A DNA stretch of 64,000 bases. It comes from Paracoccus maritimus. Its GTDB lineage: Bacteria > Pseudomonadota > Alphaproteobacteria > Rhodobacterales > Rhodobacteraceae. The position numbers were made by a program, and so were the translations under genes. The notes below the pieces were generated by a model, which was given only the letters and a program-made list of their open reading frames with translations, was not told the DNA's origin and did no database searches. Positions 35,920 through 44,978 of this stretch are shown here, in pieces (positions within the stretch are counted from its first letter, which is position 1; every line of letters starts with the position of its first letter). Location: assembly GCF_025195095.1 (NCBI RefSeq), contig NZ_JANAVZ010000004.1, positions 186,001 to 250,000 on the forward strand, in the 5' to 3' direction.

Positions 35920-37749
35920 TCATCGTCCGGGCGCGGGGGCCGCGAACCAGTCGGTCGCGGCCACGTCCTCTCCGTCGACGCCGATGGTGACAAAGCGCCA
36001 GCGCGCCGGCACATTTTCCAGCAGAATGGCGGAACGATCGGTGACGATGCGTTGAGTCGGCGCATCACCTTGATCAACGTCTTCATTGGATTCGGTTTCG
36101 ATCGCAAAGGTCGCGGGGCTTTCGCCCTGGGCCGCCCGCCAGTGCAGCTCCAGCTGTCCCGAGGGAAGGACCGCCTGCAAGACCGGGATGGGCGCCGAAG
36201 CAGCAGCCTGCACCACGGGTTGGTCCGACAGACCTTCCAGACGGTCTGTCGCACCCCAGATACCCTCTGCCGTGTCATACCAGCTTCGCGCCCGGTTCGG
36301 ATCGGCATTCACGCCTTCGCCAATCTCGAAAGCCTGCCCCAGATAATAGGCAGCGCGCGCATTGCCGTGGATCGCCGCACGCTCATACAGCAGCGCCGCA
36401 TCTTCCGGTTGATCCTGCCCGATGGAAAGGGCTTCTGCCATCAACGCTGCCGGGTCAGGCATGGACGCCATCCGTTCGACCTGTGCAGGCGGCGGAAGTT
36501 CCGGGCTCTCGGCGAACTGGGTAAATGCACTGGGCGGCAGGTCGTCCGGTTCCGGCCGCAACTGCGCGGGCTGTGTGTCGATGTCGGAAATGGTCGTCAG
36601 GTCCGGATTGCGTTCACGGATCTGCCACCAATACAGCGCCCCGGCAGCGCCGGCGATCGCCAGCACGAAGGCCGCGCGCGAAAGGCCCGGCCAAGGTGAT
36701 GCCGTTTTTTTCGTCCGGACCGGCTGCGAGGTCAGGACCGGCAGGCTGCGCGCCGCGGTCACCGGCTGGTCCGCACCGGTCGCCGGCGGCATCTCGTGAC
36801 GCGGCACAGCCGATGTTGGGGGGGCGGTGGTCGGTGACGCGGCCGCACGTACAGGCAGCTCCACGACGGGCTGTCCCGGTTCCACCGAAGGCAGGTCCTG
36901 CCTGTCCGCCACGCCCGCGCCGGGCCGCGCTTTCAGGCCACGCTCTCGCAGGCAGGTATCGACAAAATCCGCGTCCAGCCTGTCGCGACTGGCGGCCTGC
37001 GCCTGACGCAGGCAATATCGGGCCAATTCGTTCATCTCCTCGGGAACGCCGCCGGCCCAGTGATGTAGCACCCTGACACTGCCGTGTTCAAATGGTGATA
37101 CACCTGCGTGGCATTCGCAGCCCGCGACGGCAAACCGGTGGTCGATATAGGCCCGCGCCTCGTCCACGCCCAAGGGCGGAAGGTCGAAATATCCCGAGAT
37201 CAGCCGATACAATCCACGGTGCTGCGGATCTGTCAGCCGGGCACGAAGATGCGGCGCGCCCGCCATCAGCAACGGCATCGTCTCCGCGCCACGCCCGCCC
37301 GGATCGCTTAGCCCGCGCAGATCCTCAAGGGCGCTGGGGCCGCACAGATGCGCGTCATCCACGAACAGGATCGCGGGTCGACCCTGACGGTTCTGATCGC
37401 CAAGAAATTCCTGCATGCGCAGCAGGACATCCCCCGCGCCGGCCCCGGAAAGTTTCAGGCCGAACGCCGCAGGAACACTGGCAAGCGGATCACGCAAGGC
37501 ACCCTTGGTTGCATCAATCCAGCCCACGGTGAATTCGTTGCGCAGTTCCGCGGCGACGACCCGCATCGACAGAGTCTTGCCGGTGCCGGTCTCGCCCGTC
37601 AGCAGGGTCAGTCGATGGCCGGATTCGGCACCGTGAAACAGGACCCTGACGGCCTGACTGTGCCCGGCCGACGGAAAGAACCATGCCGGGTCGTGCACCG
37701 CGCGAAACGCGGGACAGGGCTTGCCCGAGGCTGGTCTGTTTTCGATCAT
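35920..37749 (-). CDS. Membrane-anchored AAA ATPase (ExeA-like) with a Sel1-like repeat
   Basis: 609 residues. Residues 1-270 form an ExeA/GspA-type AAA domain with LLTGETGTGKTLSMRV (Walker A) and AILFVDDAHLCG (Walker B), plus the lid PLLMAGAPHLRARL. A Pro/Ala-rich linker leads to one transmembrane helix near residues 360-380 (FVLAIAGAAGALYWW). The periplasmic part has a Sel1-like pair of helices (ALLYERAAIHGNARAAYYLG, then GVNADPNRARSWYDTA) and a small beta domain. ExeA proteins help assemble large envelope complexes through peptidoglycan. It is convergent with the TAXI gene, sharing adjacent stop codons. Confidence 0.75.
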   Translation of the reverse strand: MIENRPASGKPCPAFRAVHDPAWFFPSAGHSQAVRVLFHGAESGHRLTLLTGETGTGKTLSMRVVAAELRNEFTVGWIDATKGALRDPLASVPAAFGLKLSGAGAGDVLLRMQEFLGDQNRQGRPAILFVDDAHLCGPSALEDLRGLSDPGGRGAETMPLLMAGAPHLRARLTDPQHRGLYRLISGYFDLPPLGVDEARAYIDHRFAVAGCECHAGVSPFEHGSVRVLHHWAGGVPEEMNELARYCLRQAQAASRDRLDADFVDTCLRERGLKARPGAGVADRQDLPSVEPGQPVVELPVRAAASPTTAPPTSAVPRHEMPPATGADQPVTAARSLPVLTSQPVRTKKTASPWPGLSRAAFVLAIAGAAGALYWWQIRERNPDLTTISDIDTQPAQLRPEPDDLPPSAFTQFAESPELPPPAQVERMASMPDPAALMAEALSIGQDQPEDAALLYERAAIHGNARAAYYLGQAFEIGEGVNADPNRARSWYDTAEGIWGATDRLEGLSDQPVVQAAASAPIPVLQAVLPSGQLELHWRAAQGESPATFAIETESNEDVDQGDAPTQRIVTDRSAILLENVPARWRFVTIGVDGEDVAATDWFAAPAPGR

Positions 37750-38174
37750 CGGCCCGGCCGGTCAAAAGTAGCTGCGGGCCGCAGACAGACGGCTGGCGGC
37801 GCGACGGGCGGAGCTGCGATCACAGAGCGGGAAATCCTCATCGGCGTTACCATGCCACGGTCAACAGACTACACCCATCACGCTATCCGCTTCGTCGATG
37901 CCGTTCAAGGAAACACGCCGGAAACCGGACCGAGTCGTTTCGATTCGGACAGTCCATCGTGCAACTGGACCAGAAACCAGTGGGAGATCGCCTGCCTCTG
38001 ATGCCGAACGAGGCTGCTGGTGCGCGGGACTGCCGCAAGTCGCGGCACCGCGGCGGCACCGGACGAGCGTCAAGGTTGCACCCATCATCGAAGCCGGTCC
38101 ATAACCTCGGTATCGAGATATATTCGCGAAGGGCAGAGCCGGTTCTGATTCGCGATCCATCCGGAGGGATTTCC
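37750..38174. other. Intergenic region without a recognisable gene
   Basis: 425 bases between the AAA gene and bioY. Several frames are open but none has a supported start or a recognisable protein. A weak TATC-GA-GATA palindrome lies near 38112-38121 ahead of bioY; it does not match the known BioR box well. Confidence 0.4.
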
Positions 38175-38729
38175 ATGCAGCTTACAAATCGTCAGACACT
38201 TGGCCTCAGCCCGGCTCGCGCCATCGGCATCAGCCTGGTCGCCGCCGCCCTGATCACGCTGAGCGCCAAGACCCAGGTTCCGTTCTGGCCGGTCCCGATG
38301 ACGCTTCAAACCATGGCGGTCATGGCGATTGCGGCGGCGCTGGGGCCGCGGCTTGGGCTTGCCGCCTATCTGACCTATCTGGGCGCGGGGATTGCGGGCT
38401 TGCCGGTCTTCGCCGGATCGCCCGAACGCGGCATCGGGCTGGCATATGCGCTGGGTCCGACCGGCGGCTTCCTGATCGGCATGGCACTGATGGCGTTGGT
38501 GACGGGCTGGTTGGCGCAGGGTCGCGCACTGCTCGGCCGCATGGTCGCAATGCTGGCCGGAATCGCGTTGGTCTATGCCTGCGGGCTTGCGTGGCTGTCG
38601 GCCTTTGTTCCCGCCGACAAGCTGCTGGCCGCAGGCTTTACGCCGTTCATTCTGGGTGATTTGTTCAAGATCGTGCTGGCCGCTCTGCTGATCGAAGGCG
38701 GGCTGCGCCTGCGCGCCCTGCGCCGCTGA
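38175..38729 (+). CDS. bioY: Biotin transporter substrate-binding subunit BioY
   Basis: A 184-residue integral membrane S component of the biotin ECF transporter; BioY alone can also take up biotin. It starts at the ATG with GGAGGGA five bases upstream. Six hydrophobic segments are visible, and the BioY marks are TLSAKTQVPFWPVPMTLQT near the N-terminus, YLTYLGAGIAGLPVFA, and GPTGGFLIGMALMA. The energizing genes bioM and bioN are not next to it. A terminator follows, so it is monocistronic. Confidence 0.92.
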   Translation: MQLTNRQTLGLSPARAIGISLVAAALITLSAKTQVPFWPVPMTLQTMAVMAIAAALGPRLGLAAYLTYLGAGIAGLPVFAGSPERGIGLAYALGPTGGFLIGMALMALVTGWLAQGRALLGRMVAMLAGIALVYACGLAWLSAFVPADKLLAAGFTPFILGDLFKIVLAALLIEGGLRLRALRR

Positions 38730-38753
38730 TCCCGCAATCACGCGATGACAGTC

Positions 38754-38783
38754 AGGCGCGGGTCCGATCGGCCCGCGCCTTTT
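38754..38783 (+). terminator. Intrinsic terminator after bioY
   Basis: AGGCGCGGG (38754-38762) pairs with CCCGCGCCT (38772-38780) around a 9-base loop, followed by TTTT. Confidence 0.7.
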
Positions 38784-38804
38784 CCTTGACCAGCCCCGGA
38801 ACAC

Positions 38805-39488
38805 ATGATGGCACCCCCGACCCTGCTGACCGGCAAGGCCAGCCTGTTGCCCGGAAGCACGCATCTCAGCGGGATCGCGAAGATCCCGGCACCTGCGCCG
38901 CTGACACTGACCCCGACGGGATTCGAGGGCGATCAGCAGGCGGACCTTCGCGTGCATGGCGGCCCCGAAAAGGCGCTGCACCACTATCCACGCGATCACT
39001 ATGCGACATGGAGCGACGAGATCGGCCCCCTGCCCCTGTTGAACGCCGCCGGCGCCTTCGGCGAAAACATCTCGCTGACAGGGATGACCGAGGCCGATGT
39101 GGCAGTGGGCGACATCTTCCGGATAGGCACAGCGCTGGTGCAGGTCAGTCAGGGGCGGCAGCCTTGCTGGAAGCTGAACCTGCGTTTCGGGGTTCCCGAC
39201 ATGGCCCGCAGGGTCCAGCGCACAGGACGGACGGGCTGGTATTACCGGGTGCTGCAATCCGGAATCGTTGCACCGGGCGATCGGCTTGAACTGGTTGACC
39301 GGCTTGCGCCGGACTGGTCCATCGCGCGACTGTGGCGGGTGATGTATGTCGACCGGATGAACGCGCAGGATCTGGCCGCGATGGCGGATCTGGCTGTTCT
39401 GGCCGACGGCTGGCGCCGCCATGCCGCCAGACGGCTTGAACGCGGCCGCGTCGAGGACTGGACTGCAAGGCTTGAGGGACCGCAATGA
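38805..39488 (+). CDS. MOSC-domain protein, YiiM-like
   Basis: A 227-residue protein with the MOSC domain in the first 160 residues: GFEGDQQADLRVHGGPEKALHHYP, FGENISLTG and the molybdenum-ligand cysteine in SQGRQPCWKLNLRF. A small helical 3-alpha domain closes it (WSIARLWRVMYVDR and ARRLERGRVEDW). YiiM-type proteins reduce N-hydroxylated substrates such as 6-hydroxylaminopurine using molybdenum cofactor. The start has two adjacent ATG codons. It overlaps pdxY as ATGA. Confidence 0.85.
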   Translation: MMAPPTLLTGKASLLPGSTHLSGIAKIPAPAPLTLTPTGFEGDQQADLRVHGGPEKALHHYPRDHYATWSDEIGPLPLLNAAGAFGENISLTGMTEADVAVGDIFRIGTALVQVSQGRQPCWKLNLRFGVPDMARRVQRTGRTGWYYRVLQSGIVAPGDRLELVDRLAPDWSIARLWRVMYVDRMNAQDLAAMADLAVLADGWRRHAARRLERGRVEDWTARLEGPQ

Positions 39489-40333
39489 CCGACAACGACC
39501 GCCCGCCGCTGGTGATCTCGATTCAAAGTCAGGTGGTGCACGGCCATGTCGGCAACTCGGCCGCGGTGTTTCCGATGCAGGCCGCGGGCCTTGAGGTCGC
39601 GGCAATCCCCACGGTGCTGTTCTCGAACACCCCGGACTACGAGACGCTGCGCGGCGCGCCGCTGCCTCCCGATCTGTTCGCGGACCTGCTGCGTGGCGCG
39701 GAAGAGCGCGGGTTGCCGGATCGCGCGGCATGGCTGGTCACAGGCTATATCGGATCGGTGGACGTGGCCTTGATGACGGCCGAGTTCGTCGCGCGGTGCA
39801 AGACCCGCAATCGCGCGCTGCGCTATCTGTGCGACCCGGTGATGGGCGACCACGCGCCGGGGCTGTACGTTCCACAGGCAATCGCGGAAGTCCTGCGCAA
39901 GCGGCTATTGCCGCTGGCCGATCTGGCCACGCCGAATTCCTTCGAACTGGGGTATCTGACAGATCAACCGATCGACACGTTGGACGATCTTCACGCGGCA
40001 GCGCGGTCCCTGTCATTGGCCGAAGGAGCCCGGCTGGTCGCCACGGGTTGCGAATTGCGCGATACCGCAGCCGGACAACTGGAAAGCGTGATCCTGGGGC
40101 CAGAGGGCTTCAGCCGGCATCCGACGGCGATGTTGCCCGTGTCCCTGCCCGGAACCGGAGATCTGTTCGCGGGGCTGATCGTGGCAGCCCTGGGGCGCGG
40201 ATACCCGCTGATGCAGGCTGTGGATCAGGCGCAGGAGCTGACCGGGATGGCGATGTCGCATGCCGCCCGCATCGGCGCGCGAGAGGTCGTTCTGTCCGCG
40301 CCCGAATTTCGTGGCGCCCTGCTGCGGATGTGA
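39485..40333 (+). CDS. pdxY: Pyridoxal kinase
   Basis: A PfkB/ribokinase-type kinase that phosphorylates pyridoxal to pyridoxal phosphate (salvage). 282 residues with the PdxY marks SIQSQVVHGHVGNSAAVFPMQ, TGYIGSVDV, CDPVMGDHAPGLYV, ATPNSFELGYLT and the phosphate-binding GTGDLFAGL near the C-terminus. It starts inside the MOSC stop (ATGA), so the two are translationally coupled. Confidence 0.94.
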   Translation: MTDNDRPPLVISIQSQVVHGHVGNSAAVFPMQAAGLEVAAIPTVLFSNTPDYETLRGAPLPPDLFADLLRGAEERGLPDRAAWLVTGYIGSVDVALMTAEFVARCKTRNRALRYLCDPVMGDHAPGLYVPQAIAEVLRKRLLPLADLATPNSFELGYLTDQPIDTLDDLHAAARSLSLAEGARLVATGCELRDTAAGQLESVILGPEGFSRHPTAMLPVSLPGTGDLFAGLIVAALGRGYPLMQAVDQAQELTGMAMSHAARIGAREVVLSAPEFRGALLRM

Positions 40334-40404
40334 CCCCGCGTCACGCTTTGCATCATCCGGGCCGACCGCCACACTTCTCCGAGGAACAGGGAGGACACAT
40401 CGGC

Positions 40405-40866
40405 ATGACGGACACCGAACTGGACCGGGCGGTCATCCGCAAGATCCGCGACAGCTTCGATCGCCAGGGCCTGATGCGCCATCTTGGCGCGCGGATCGCG
40501 GAAATCAGCGCCGGGGTTGTGACCCTGCAACTGCCCTTTCGGAAGGAACTGACCCAGCAGCACGGATTCTTCCATGCGGGCGCCACGTCAGCCATCGCGG
40601 ATTCGGCCGGCGGGTATGCCGGCTTCACGCTTTTCCCCGAAAACGCCGAGGTTCTGACGACCGAATTCAAGCTGAACCTCATCAACCCGGCACGCGGCGA
40701 TCTGCTGGAGGCCACGGGGCGCGTCATCAAGGCCGGTCGCACGCTGACAATCTGCCAGCTTGATGTCTGGGGCGTGACGGGCAAGGCCAGAACGCATTGC
40801 GCGACAGGCCTTCAGACATTGATCCGGGTGCAGGCGAACCCGCCGGGCGGCGCAGATCGCGGCTGA
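40405..40866 (+). CDS. PaaI-type acyl-CoA thioesterase
   Basis: A 153-residue hotdog thioesterase. The key segment is QQHGFFHAGATSAIADSAGGYAG, with the glycine-histidine turn and the acidic residue of the PaaI family, then VLTTEFKLNLINPARGD. The start ATG is preceded by GGAGG at about ten bases. The long frame continues upstream into pdxY, but that part is not coding. The substrate is unknown; family members hydrolyse phenylacetyl- or medium-chain acyl-CoA. Confidence 0.8.
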   Translation: MTDTELDRAVIRKIRDSFDRQGLMRHLGARIAEISAGVVTLQLPFRKELTQQHGFFHAGATSAIADSAGGYAGFTLFPENAEVLTTEFKLNLINPARGDLLEATGRVIKAGRTLTICQLDVWGVTGKARTHCATGLQTLIRVQANPPGGADRG

Positions 40867-40934
40867 CCCCGTGACAGCGCCCGGCCGGTGGCCTATGGAT
40901 GGCGCTAACACAATCAAAGCACGAGGCGCAGGAT

Positions 40935-42329
40935 ATGGGCGAGGCAAGGATCGGACTGATCGGGCTGGGAACGATGGGCGCGGCGTTGGCGATGAACATC
41001 GCAGAGAAGGGCTTTCCCATCGCCGTCTGGAACCGCACGTCCAGCGTCACGCAGGATTTCCATTCTAATGCCGGCGATCTGGCCGACCGGATCGTGCCGA
41101 CCCGGACGCTGGCCGAGTTGGTGGATGCGATTGCGGCACCGCGCACCATCATCCTGATGGTGCCCGCCGGACAGCCAGTGGATGAACAGCTGGAGGCCCT
41201 GTCACCGCTGCTTGGCGCCGATGATCTGGTCATCGACGCGGGCAATGCCGATTTTCATGACACCACGCGCCGCGCGAATTCGGATCTGCCCTTCGGCTTC
41301 ATGGGCATGGGCGTGTCTGGGGGTGAGGAAGGGGCGCGGCACGGCCCGTCGATCATGGCAGGCGGCACACCGGAACAATGGGATCGCGTCGCACCCGTCC
41401 TGACCGCCATCGCCGCCAACGCCGAGGACGGGACAGCCTGCGCCGCGCGGATGGGGGTCGAGGGCGCGGGCCATTTCGTCAAGATGGTGCATAACGGCAT
41501 CGAATACGCCGACATGCAGATGATCGCCGAAATCTATGGGCTGATGCGTGACGGCATGACGATGGATGCGGCCGCGATCTCGAAGGTTTTTGACGGCTGG
41601 AATGACGGCCCGCTGCAATCCTATCTGATCGAGATTTCGGCCAAGGTCACGGCTGCGAAGGATCCCCATGGCGACATGCCGATGGTGGACATGATCCTGG
41701 ATCGTGCGGGGCAGAAAGGCACCGGGCGCTGGACCGCCATCGAGGCGCAGCACCTGGCGGCGCCGATCCCGGTGATTGAGGCCGCGGTGATGGCACGCAA
41801 CGTTTCGGCCCGGTTGGAGGATCGGCGGGCGGGCGAAGACCGGTTCGGTGCCGCGCCCGAACTGTGCGAATTCGACCCCGCCACGATGGAACAGGCTCTG
41901 ATCGCCGGCAAAATCCTGTGCTATGCGCAGGGATTTTCCATGATCGCCGCAGCTTCCGACAAGTTCGACTGGTCGCTGCCGCTGCCGGAAATCGCGCGGA
42001 TCTGGCGGGCGGGATGCATCATCCGGTCGGCGATGCTGAACGACATGGCTGACGCGCTGGCCGATCATCCCGACCGAAATCTGGTGATGGCGCCGCATTT
42101 CGCCGAACTGGTCGAGGCCGCGCTGCCGGCGCTGCGGCAGGTCGTGTCGCAAGGACTGGGCGCGGGCCATGCCCTGCCCGCCCTGGCAAACGGCCTGATG
42201 TGGTTCGACATGATGCGCACCGCACGCGGCACGGCCAACATGATCCAGGCACAGCGCGACTTCTTCGGTGCCCACGGTTTCGAACGAACGGACGGAAACC
42301 CGGACAAGCACGGCCCCTGGGGCGCGTGA
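40935..42329 (+). CDS. gnd: 6-Phosphogluconate dehydrogenase, decarboxylating
   Basis: Pentose-phosphate enzyme that oxidatively decarboxylates 6-phosphogluconate to ribulose 5-phosphate with NADPH formation. 464 residues, the full dimeric-class length. It shows the Rossmann motif IGLGTMGAALAMNIAEKGF, FMGMGVSGGEEGARHGPSIM, the catalytic Lys and Asn in GHFVKMVHNGIEYADMQ, DMILDRAGQKGTGRWTAIEA, and RDFFGAHGFERTD near the end. The ATG at 40935 follows GCAGGAT. It converges on the MarR gene. Confidence 0.95.
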   Translation: MGEARIGLIGLGTMGAALAMNIAEKGFPIAVWNRTSSVTQDFHSNAGDLADRIVPTRTLAELVDAIAAPRTIILMVPAGQPVDEQLEALSPLLGADDLVIDAGNADFHDTTRRANSDLPFGFMGMGVSGGEEGARHGPSIMAGGTPEQWDRVAPVLTAIAANAEDGTACAARMGVEGAGHFVKMVHNGIEYADMQMIAEIYGLMRDGMTMDAAAISKVFDGWNDGPLQSYLIEISAKVTAAKDPHGDMPMVDMILDRAGQKGTGRWTAIEAQHLAAPIPVIEAAVMARNVSARLEDRRAGEDRFGAAPELCEFDPATMEQALIAGKILCYAQGFSMIAAASDKFDWSLPLPEIARIWRAGCIIRSAMLNDMADALADHPDRNLVMAPHFAELVEAALPALRQVVSQGLGAGHALPALANGLMWFDMMRTARGTANMIQAQRDFFGAHGFERTDGNPDKHGPWGA

Positions 42330-42351
42330 CGGACGGACCGCTTGCCCCCGG

Positions 42352-42858
42352 TCAGGCCCGGGGGCGGCCCATTCGGATATCGCCGGTCGCCAGCACCGGC
42401 GCCGCGTCGATGCCTTCGGCGTTCAGCATCGCCGCGACACGTTCCAGGCTGGCGATCATCATGGCCTGTTCCCAATCGGCCATCGCCCCGAAGCCTTGGA
42501 CGAACTGCTGCTGCAGCGCATTCGGCGCAGTCCGCAACGCCTCGGCACCCTCGGGCGTGATCACCACATCTGTCTGCCTGCGGTCGGATGCGGACCGATG
42601 CCGCGCGACATAACCGCGCCTGACGAGTTGATCGACCAGCGCGGTGACGGTCGCCTGGCTGACCCCCATCTGATGTGCCAGCGCCGTGGGCGTCGCACCG
42701 TCGCGATCACGCAGGGCCAACAGTTGGAGGACACGCAGCTTCGCCGGCGTCAGCCCGACCGACTGCGCCAGATCGCGTTCATACAGCTCGGTCGCGCGCA
42801 GGATGCGCCGTAGTGCTATCAGCGCGTCGTCAATACGATCAGGATCGGTCTTGCTCAT
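42352..42858 (-). CDS. ectR: MarR-family regulator of the ectoine operon (EctR-like)
   Basis: 168 residues with the winged helix of MarR proteins: LTPAKLRVLQLLALRDRDGATPTALAHQ, recognition helix VSQATVTALVDQLVRRG and the wing DRRQTDVVITPEG. It is transcribed divergently from ectA with 224 bases between. MarR-family EctR repressors control ectoine genes in other halotolerant bacteria, and the context supports the same role. The start at 42858 is chosen by fit to the family; no strong ribosome site is seen. Confidence 0.75.
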   Translation of the reverse strand: MSKTDPDRIDDALIALRRILRATELYERDLAQSVGLTPAKLRVLQLLALRDRDGATPTALAHQMGVSQATVTALVDQLVRRGYVARHRSASDRRQTDVVITPEGAEALRTAPNALQQQFVQGFGAMADWEQAMMIASLERVAAMLNAEGIDAAPVLATGDIRMGRPRA

Positions 42859-42911
42859 GCCGGAATGATGCCCATGACGCGAATTTAGTTCAATCCACAA
42901 AGCAAACCGGG

Positions 42912-42924
42912 GCAAATAATTTGC
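42912..42924. promoter_or_regulatory. Perfect odd palindrome, candidate EctR operator
   Basis: GCAAAT-A-ATTTGC, an exact inverted repeat with a single central base, lies 54 bases upstream of the MarR start. A TTGACT follows at 42925. MarR proteins bind AT-rich palindromes of this size, often in their own promoters. Confidence 0.45.
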
Positions 42925-42984
42925 TTGACTAAGCGATTTTTCGGAACCTTCGGCACCAAACCGCCGCAAAACCCTTTTGTTCAT

Positions 42985-42996
42985 AGCTATTTAGCT
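42985..42996. promoter_or_regulatory. AGCT-ATTT-AGCT repeat in the ectR-ectA gap
   Basis: An inverted repeat of AGCT with four A/T bases between, 87 bases before ectA. It may be a second operator or part of the ectA promoter. Confidence 0.3.
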
Positions 42997-43082
42997 GATT
43001 TAGACCATTATTTCACGATTCGGTTGCAACCTGAGGGCGGCTTTACTAGTTAGTTAGCCGAAGCAATTGAGGATCAGATCGC

Positions 43083-43631
43083 ATGCCCAAGGACATGGCT
43101 GACATTGAAACGCTGCGCCCCCGGACGCTGACACTTCGCAAACCAACCAGCGAGGACGGCTCTGCAATCTGGGATCTTGTTCGTTCTTGCAAGCCGCTGG
43201 ACGAGAATTCCATGTACTGCAATATCGTTCAGGCCGAGCATTTCAGCGACACCTGTGTCGTCGCCGAAATGGAAGGCGACATCGTCGGCTGGATCTCGGG
43301 GCATATGATCCCGAACGAGGACGCGTTGTTCGTATGGCAGGTGGCCGTCAGCCCCAAGGCCCGTGGTCTTGGTCTGGGCCGCAGGATGCTGGAACATCTG
43401 ATCGGCCGAGAGGCCTGTGCCGAAGCCAACCAGCTGAACACGACGATCACCAAGGATAATGAGGCATCGTGGGCGCTGTTCCGCAGCTTTGCCAAGCACG
43501 TTGGCGGCGAACTGTCCGATGAGGCGCACTACAAGCGCGAAGAGCATTTCGACGGTAAGCACGCCACCGAACACATGGTGACGATCACGCTGCCCGAAGA
43601 GGATGATGCCGACAGCGCGGACGCCGCCTGA
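43083..43631 (+). CDS. ectA: L-2,4-diaminobutyrate acetyltransferase EctA
   Basis: A GNAT enzyme that acetylates 2,4-diaminobutyrate at the gamma-amino group, the second step of ectoine synthesis. 182 residues with LRKPTSEDGSAIWDLV, LDENSMYCNIVQAEHFSDTCVVA and the acetyl-CoA loop VAVSPKARGLGLGRRMLEHL. The opening MPKDMAD and its DNA are almost the same as in ectB. It is the first gene of ectA-ectB-ectC-ask. Confidence 0.95.
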   Translation: MPKDMADIETLRPRTLTLRKPTSEDGSAIWDLVRSCKPLDENSMYCNIVQAEHFSDTCVVAEMEGDIVGWISGHMIPNEDALFVWQVAVSPKARGLGLGRRMLEHLIGREACAEANQLNTTITKDNEASWALFRSFAKHVGGELSDEAHYKREEHFDGKHATEHMVTITLPEEDDADSADAA

Positions 43632-43686
43632 TCGATCCTCGAACCACTGAAATTCTAGAACGCACCACGGTGCGAAAGGAAAACCT

Positions 43687-44973
43687 ATGCCCAAGGACAT
43701 GGTTGACATGACCGACATTTTCACTCGACGCGAAAGCGAAGCGCGGTCTTATTGCCGCGGCATTCCCGCCGTCTTCACGAAGGCGAGCGGATCGGTTCTG
43801 ACCGGCAATGACGGCACCGAGTATATCGACTTTCTGGCCGGTTGTTCCTCGCTCAACTACGGCCACAACGACCCCGACATGAAGTCGGCACTGGTCGAGC
43901 ACATCACCAGCGACGGCATTGCCCACGGGTTGGACCTTCACACGACCACCAAGGCCGACTTCCTGACTGCATTCGACCGTCATATCCTGACCCCGCGCAA
44001 CATGGACCACCGGGTCATGTTCATGGGGCCGACCGGTGCGAACGCGGTCGAGGCCGCGATGAAGATCGCCCGGAAGAAGACCGGGCGCACAAATATCGTC
44101 GCCTTCACCAACGGCTTCCACGGCGTCACCATGGGTGCGCTGGCGGCGACCGGCAACGGATATCACCGCGGCGGTGCCGGCATGGATACGCAAGGTGTCA
44201 CCCGCATGCCCTATGATGGCTTTGCCGACGGGGTGGACGGCGCTGAATTGCTGGACCTGATGCTGTCGGACGCCTCGGGCGGGATCGACGCACCGGCAGC
44301 GATCATGCTGGAAACCATCCAGGGCGAAGGCGGGCTGAACGCCGCGTCCGGCGACTTCGTGCGCAAGATTGCCGACATCGCCACGAAACACGGCGCCCTG
44401 CTGATCATCGACGACATTCAGGCCGGTTGCGGACGCTCTGGCACGTTCTTTTCCTTCGAGGACATGGGCGTAACGCCAGACATCGTCACCATGGCGAAAT
44501 CCATCTCGGGCTTTGGCCTGCCCCTGGCTCTGCTGCTGGTGCGTCCGGAACATGACGTGTTTGGTCCGGCGGAACACAACGGCACCTTCCGTGGCAACAC
44601 CCATGCCTTCGTGACCGCCCGCGTTGCGATCGAGAAGTTCTGGGCCGATGACGCGTTCCAGAAGGAACTGGCCGACAAGGCCCAGCTGATCGAACGTCGC
44701 CTGACCGAGCTGGCGGATCTGATCCCCGGCGCCTATCTGAAAGGCCGCGGCCTGATGCGGGGCGTCGATGTCGGGTCCGGCGAGTTGGCCGAAAAGATCT
44801 GCGGCCGCGCCTATGACAAGGGTCTGATCATCGAAACCTCGGGCAGCGAGGACGAGGTGGTCAAGGTCCTGGCACCACTGACAACACCGGTCGAGACCTT
44901 CGAGAAGGGCTTCGACATCCTGATGGATGCGGCCCGTGAAGTTCTTGCCACCACCAACATCGCTGCGGAGTAA
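43687..44973 (+). CDS. ectB: Diaminobutyrate-2-oxoglutarate transaminase EctB
   Basis: A class III PLP aminotransferase making 2,4-diaminobutyrate from aspartate semialdehyde. 428 residues: [68 protein letters not shown], the PLP Asp in [13 protein letters not shown] and the Lys in [13 protein letters not shown]. The first seven residues MPKDMVD copy the start of ectA; MTDIF just after could be an ancestral start. It lies 55 bases after ectA and five bases before ectC. Confidence 0.95.
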   Translation: MPKDMVDMTDIFTRRESEARSYCRGIPAVFTKASGSVLTGNDGTEYIDFLAGCSSLNYGHNDPDMKSALVEHITSDGIAHGLDLHTTTKADFLTAFDRHILTPRNMDHRVMFMGPTGANAVEAAMKIARKKTGRTNIVAFTNGFHGVTMGALAATGNGYHRGGAGMDTQGVTRMPYDGFADGVDGAELLDLMLSDASGGIDAPAAIMLETIQGEGGLNAASGDFVRKIADIATKHGALLIIDDIQAGCGRSGTFFSFEDMGVTPDIVTMAKSISGFGLPLALLLVRPEHDVFGPAEHNGTFRGNTHAFVTARVAIEKFWADDAFQKELADKAQLIERRLTELADLIPGAYLKGRGLMRGVDVGSGELAEKICGRAYDKGLIIETSGSEDEVVKVLAPLTTPVETFEKGFDILMDAAREVLATTNIAAE

Positions 44974-44978
44974 CAGAC

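Noticed and set aside
38112-38121. BioR box before bioY
   Set aside because: TATCGAGATA is palindromic in its ends but does not match TTATNNATAA.
38085-39731. Long minus-strand open frame over bioY and the MOSC gene
   Set aside because: Composition is Arg/Pro/Ala-rich without domains; the plus-strand genes are certain.
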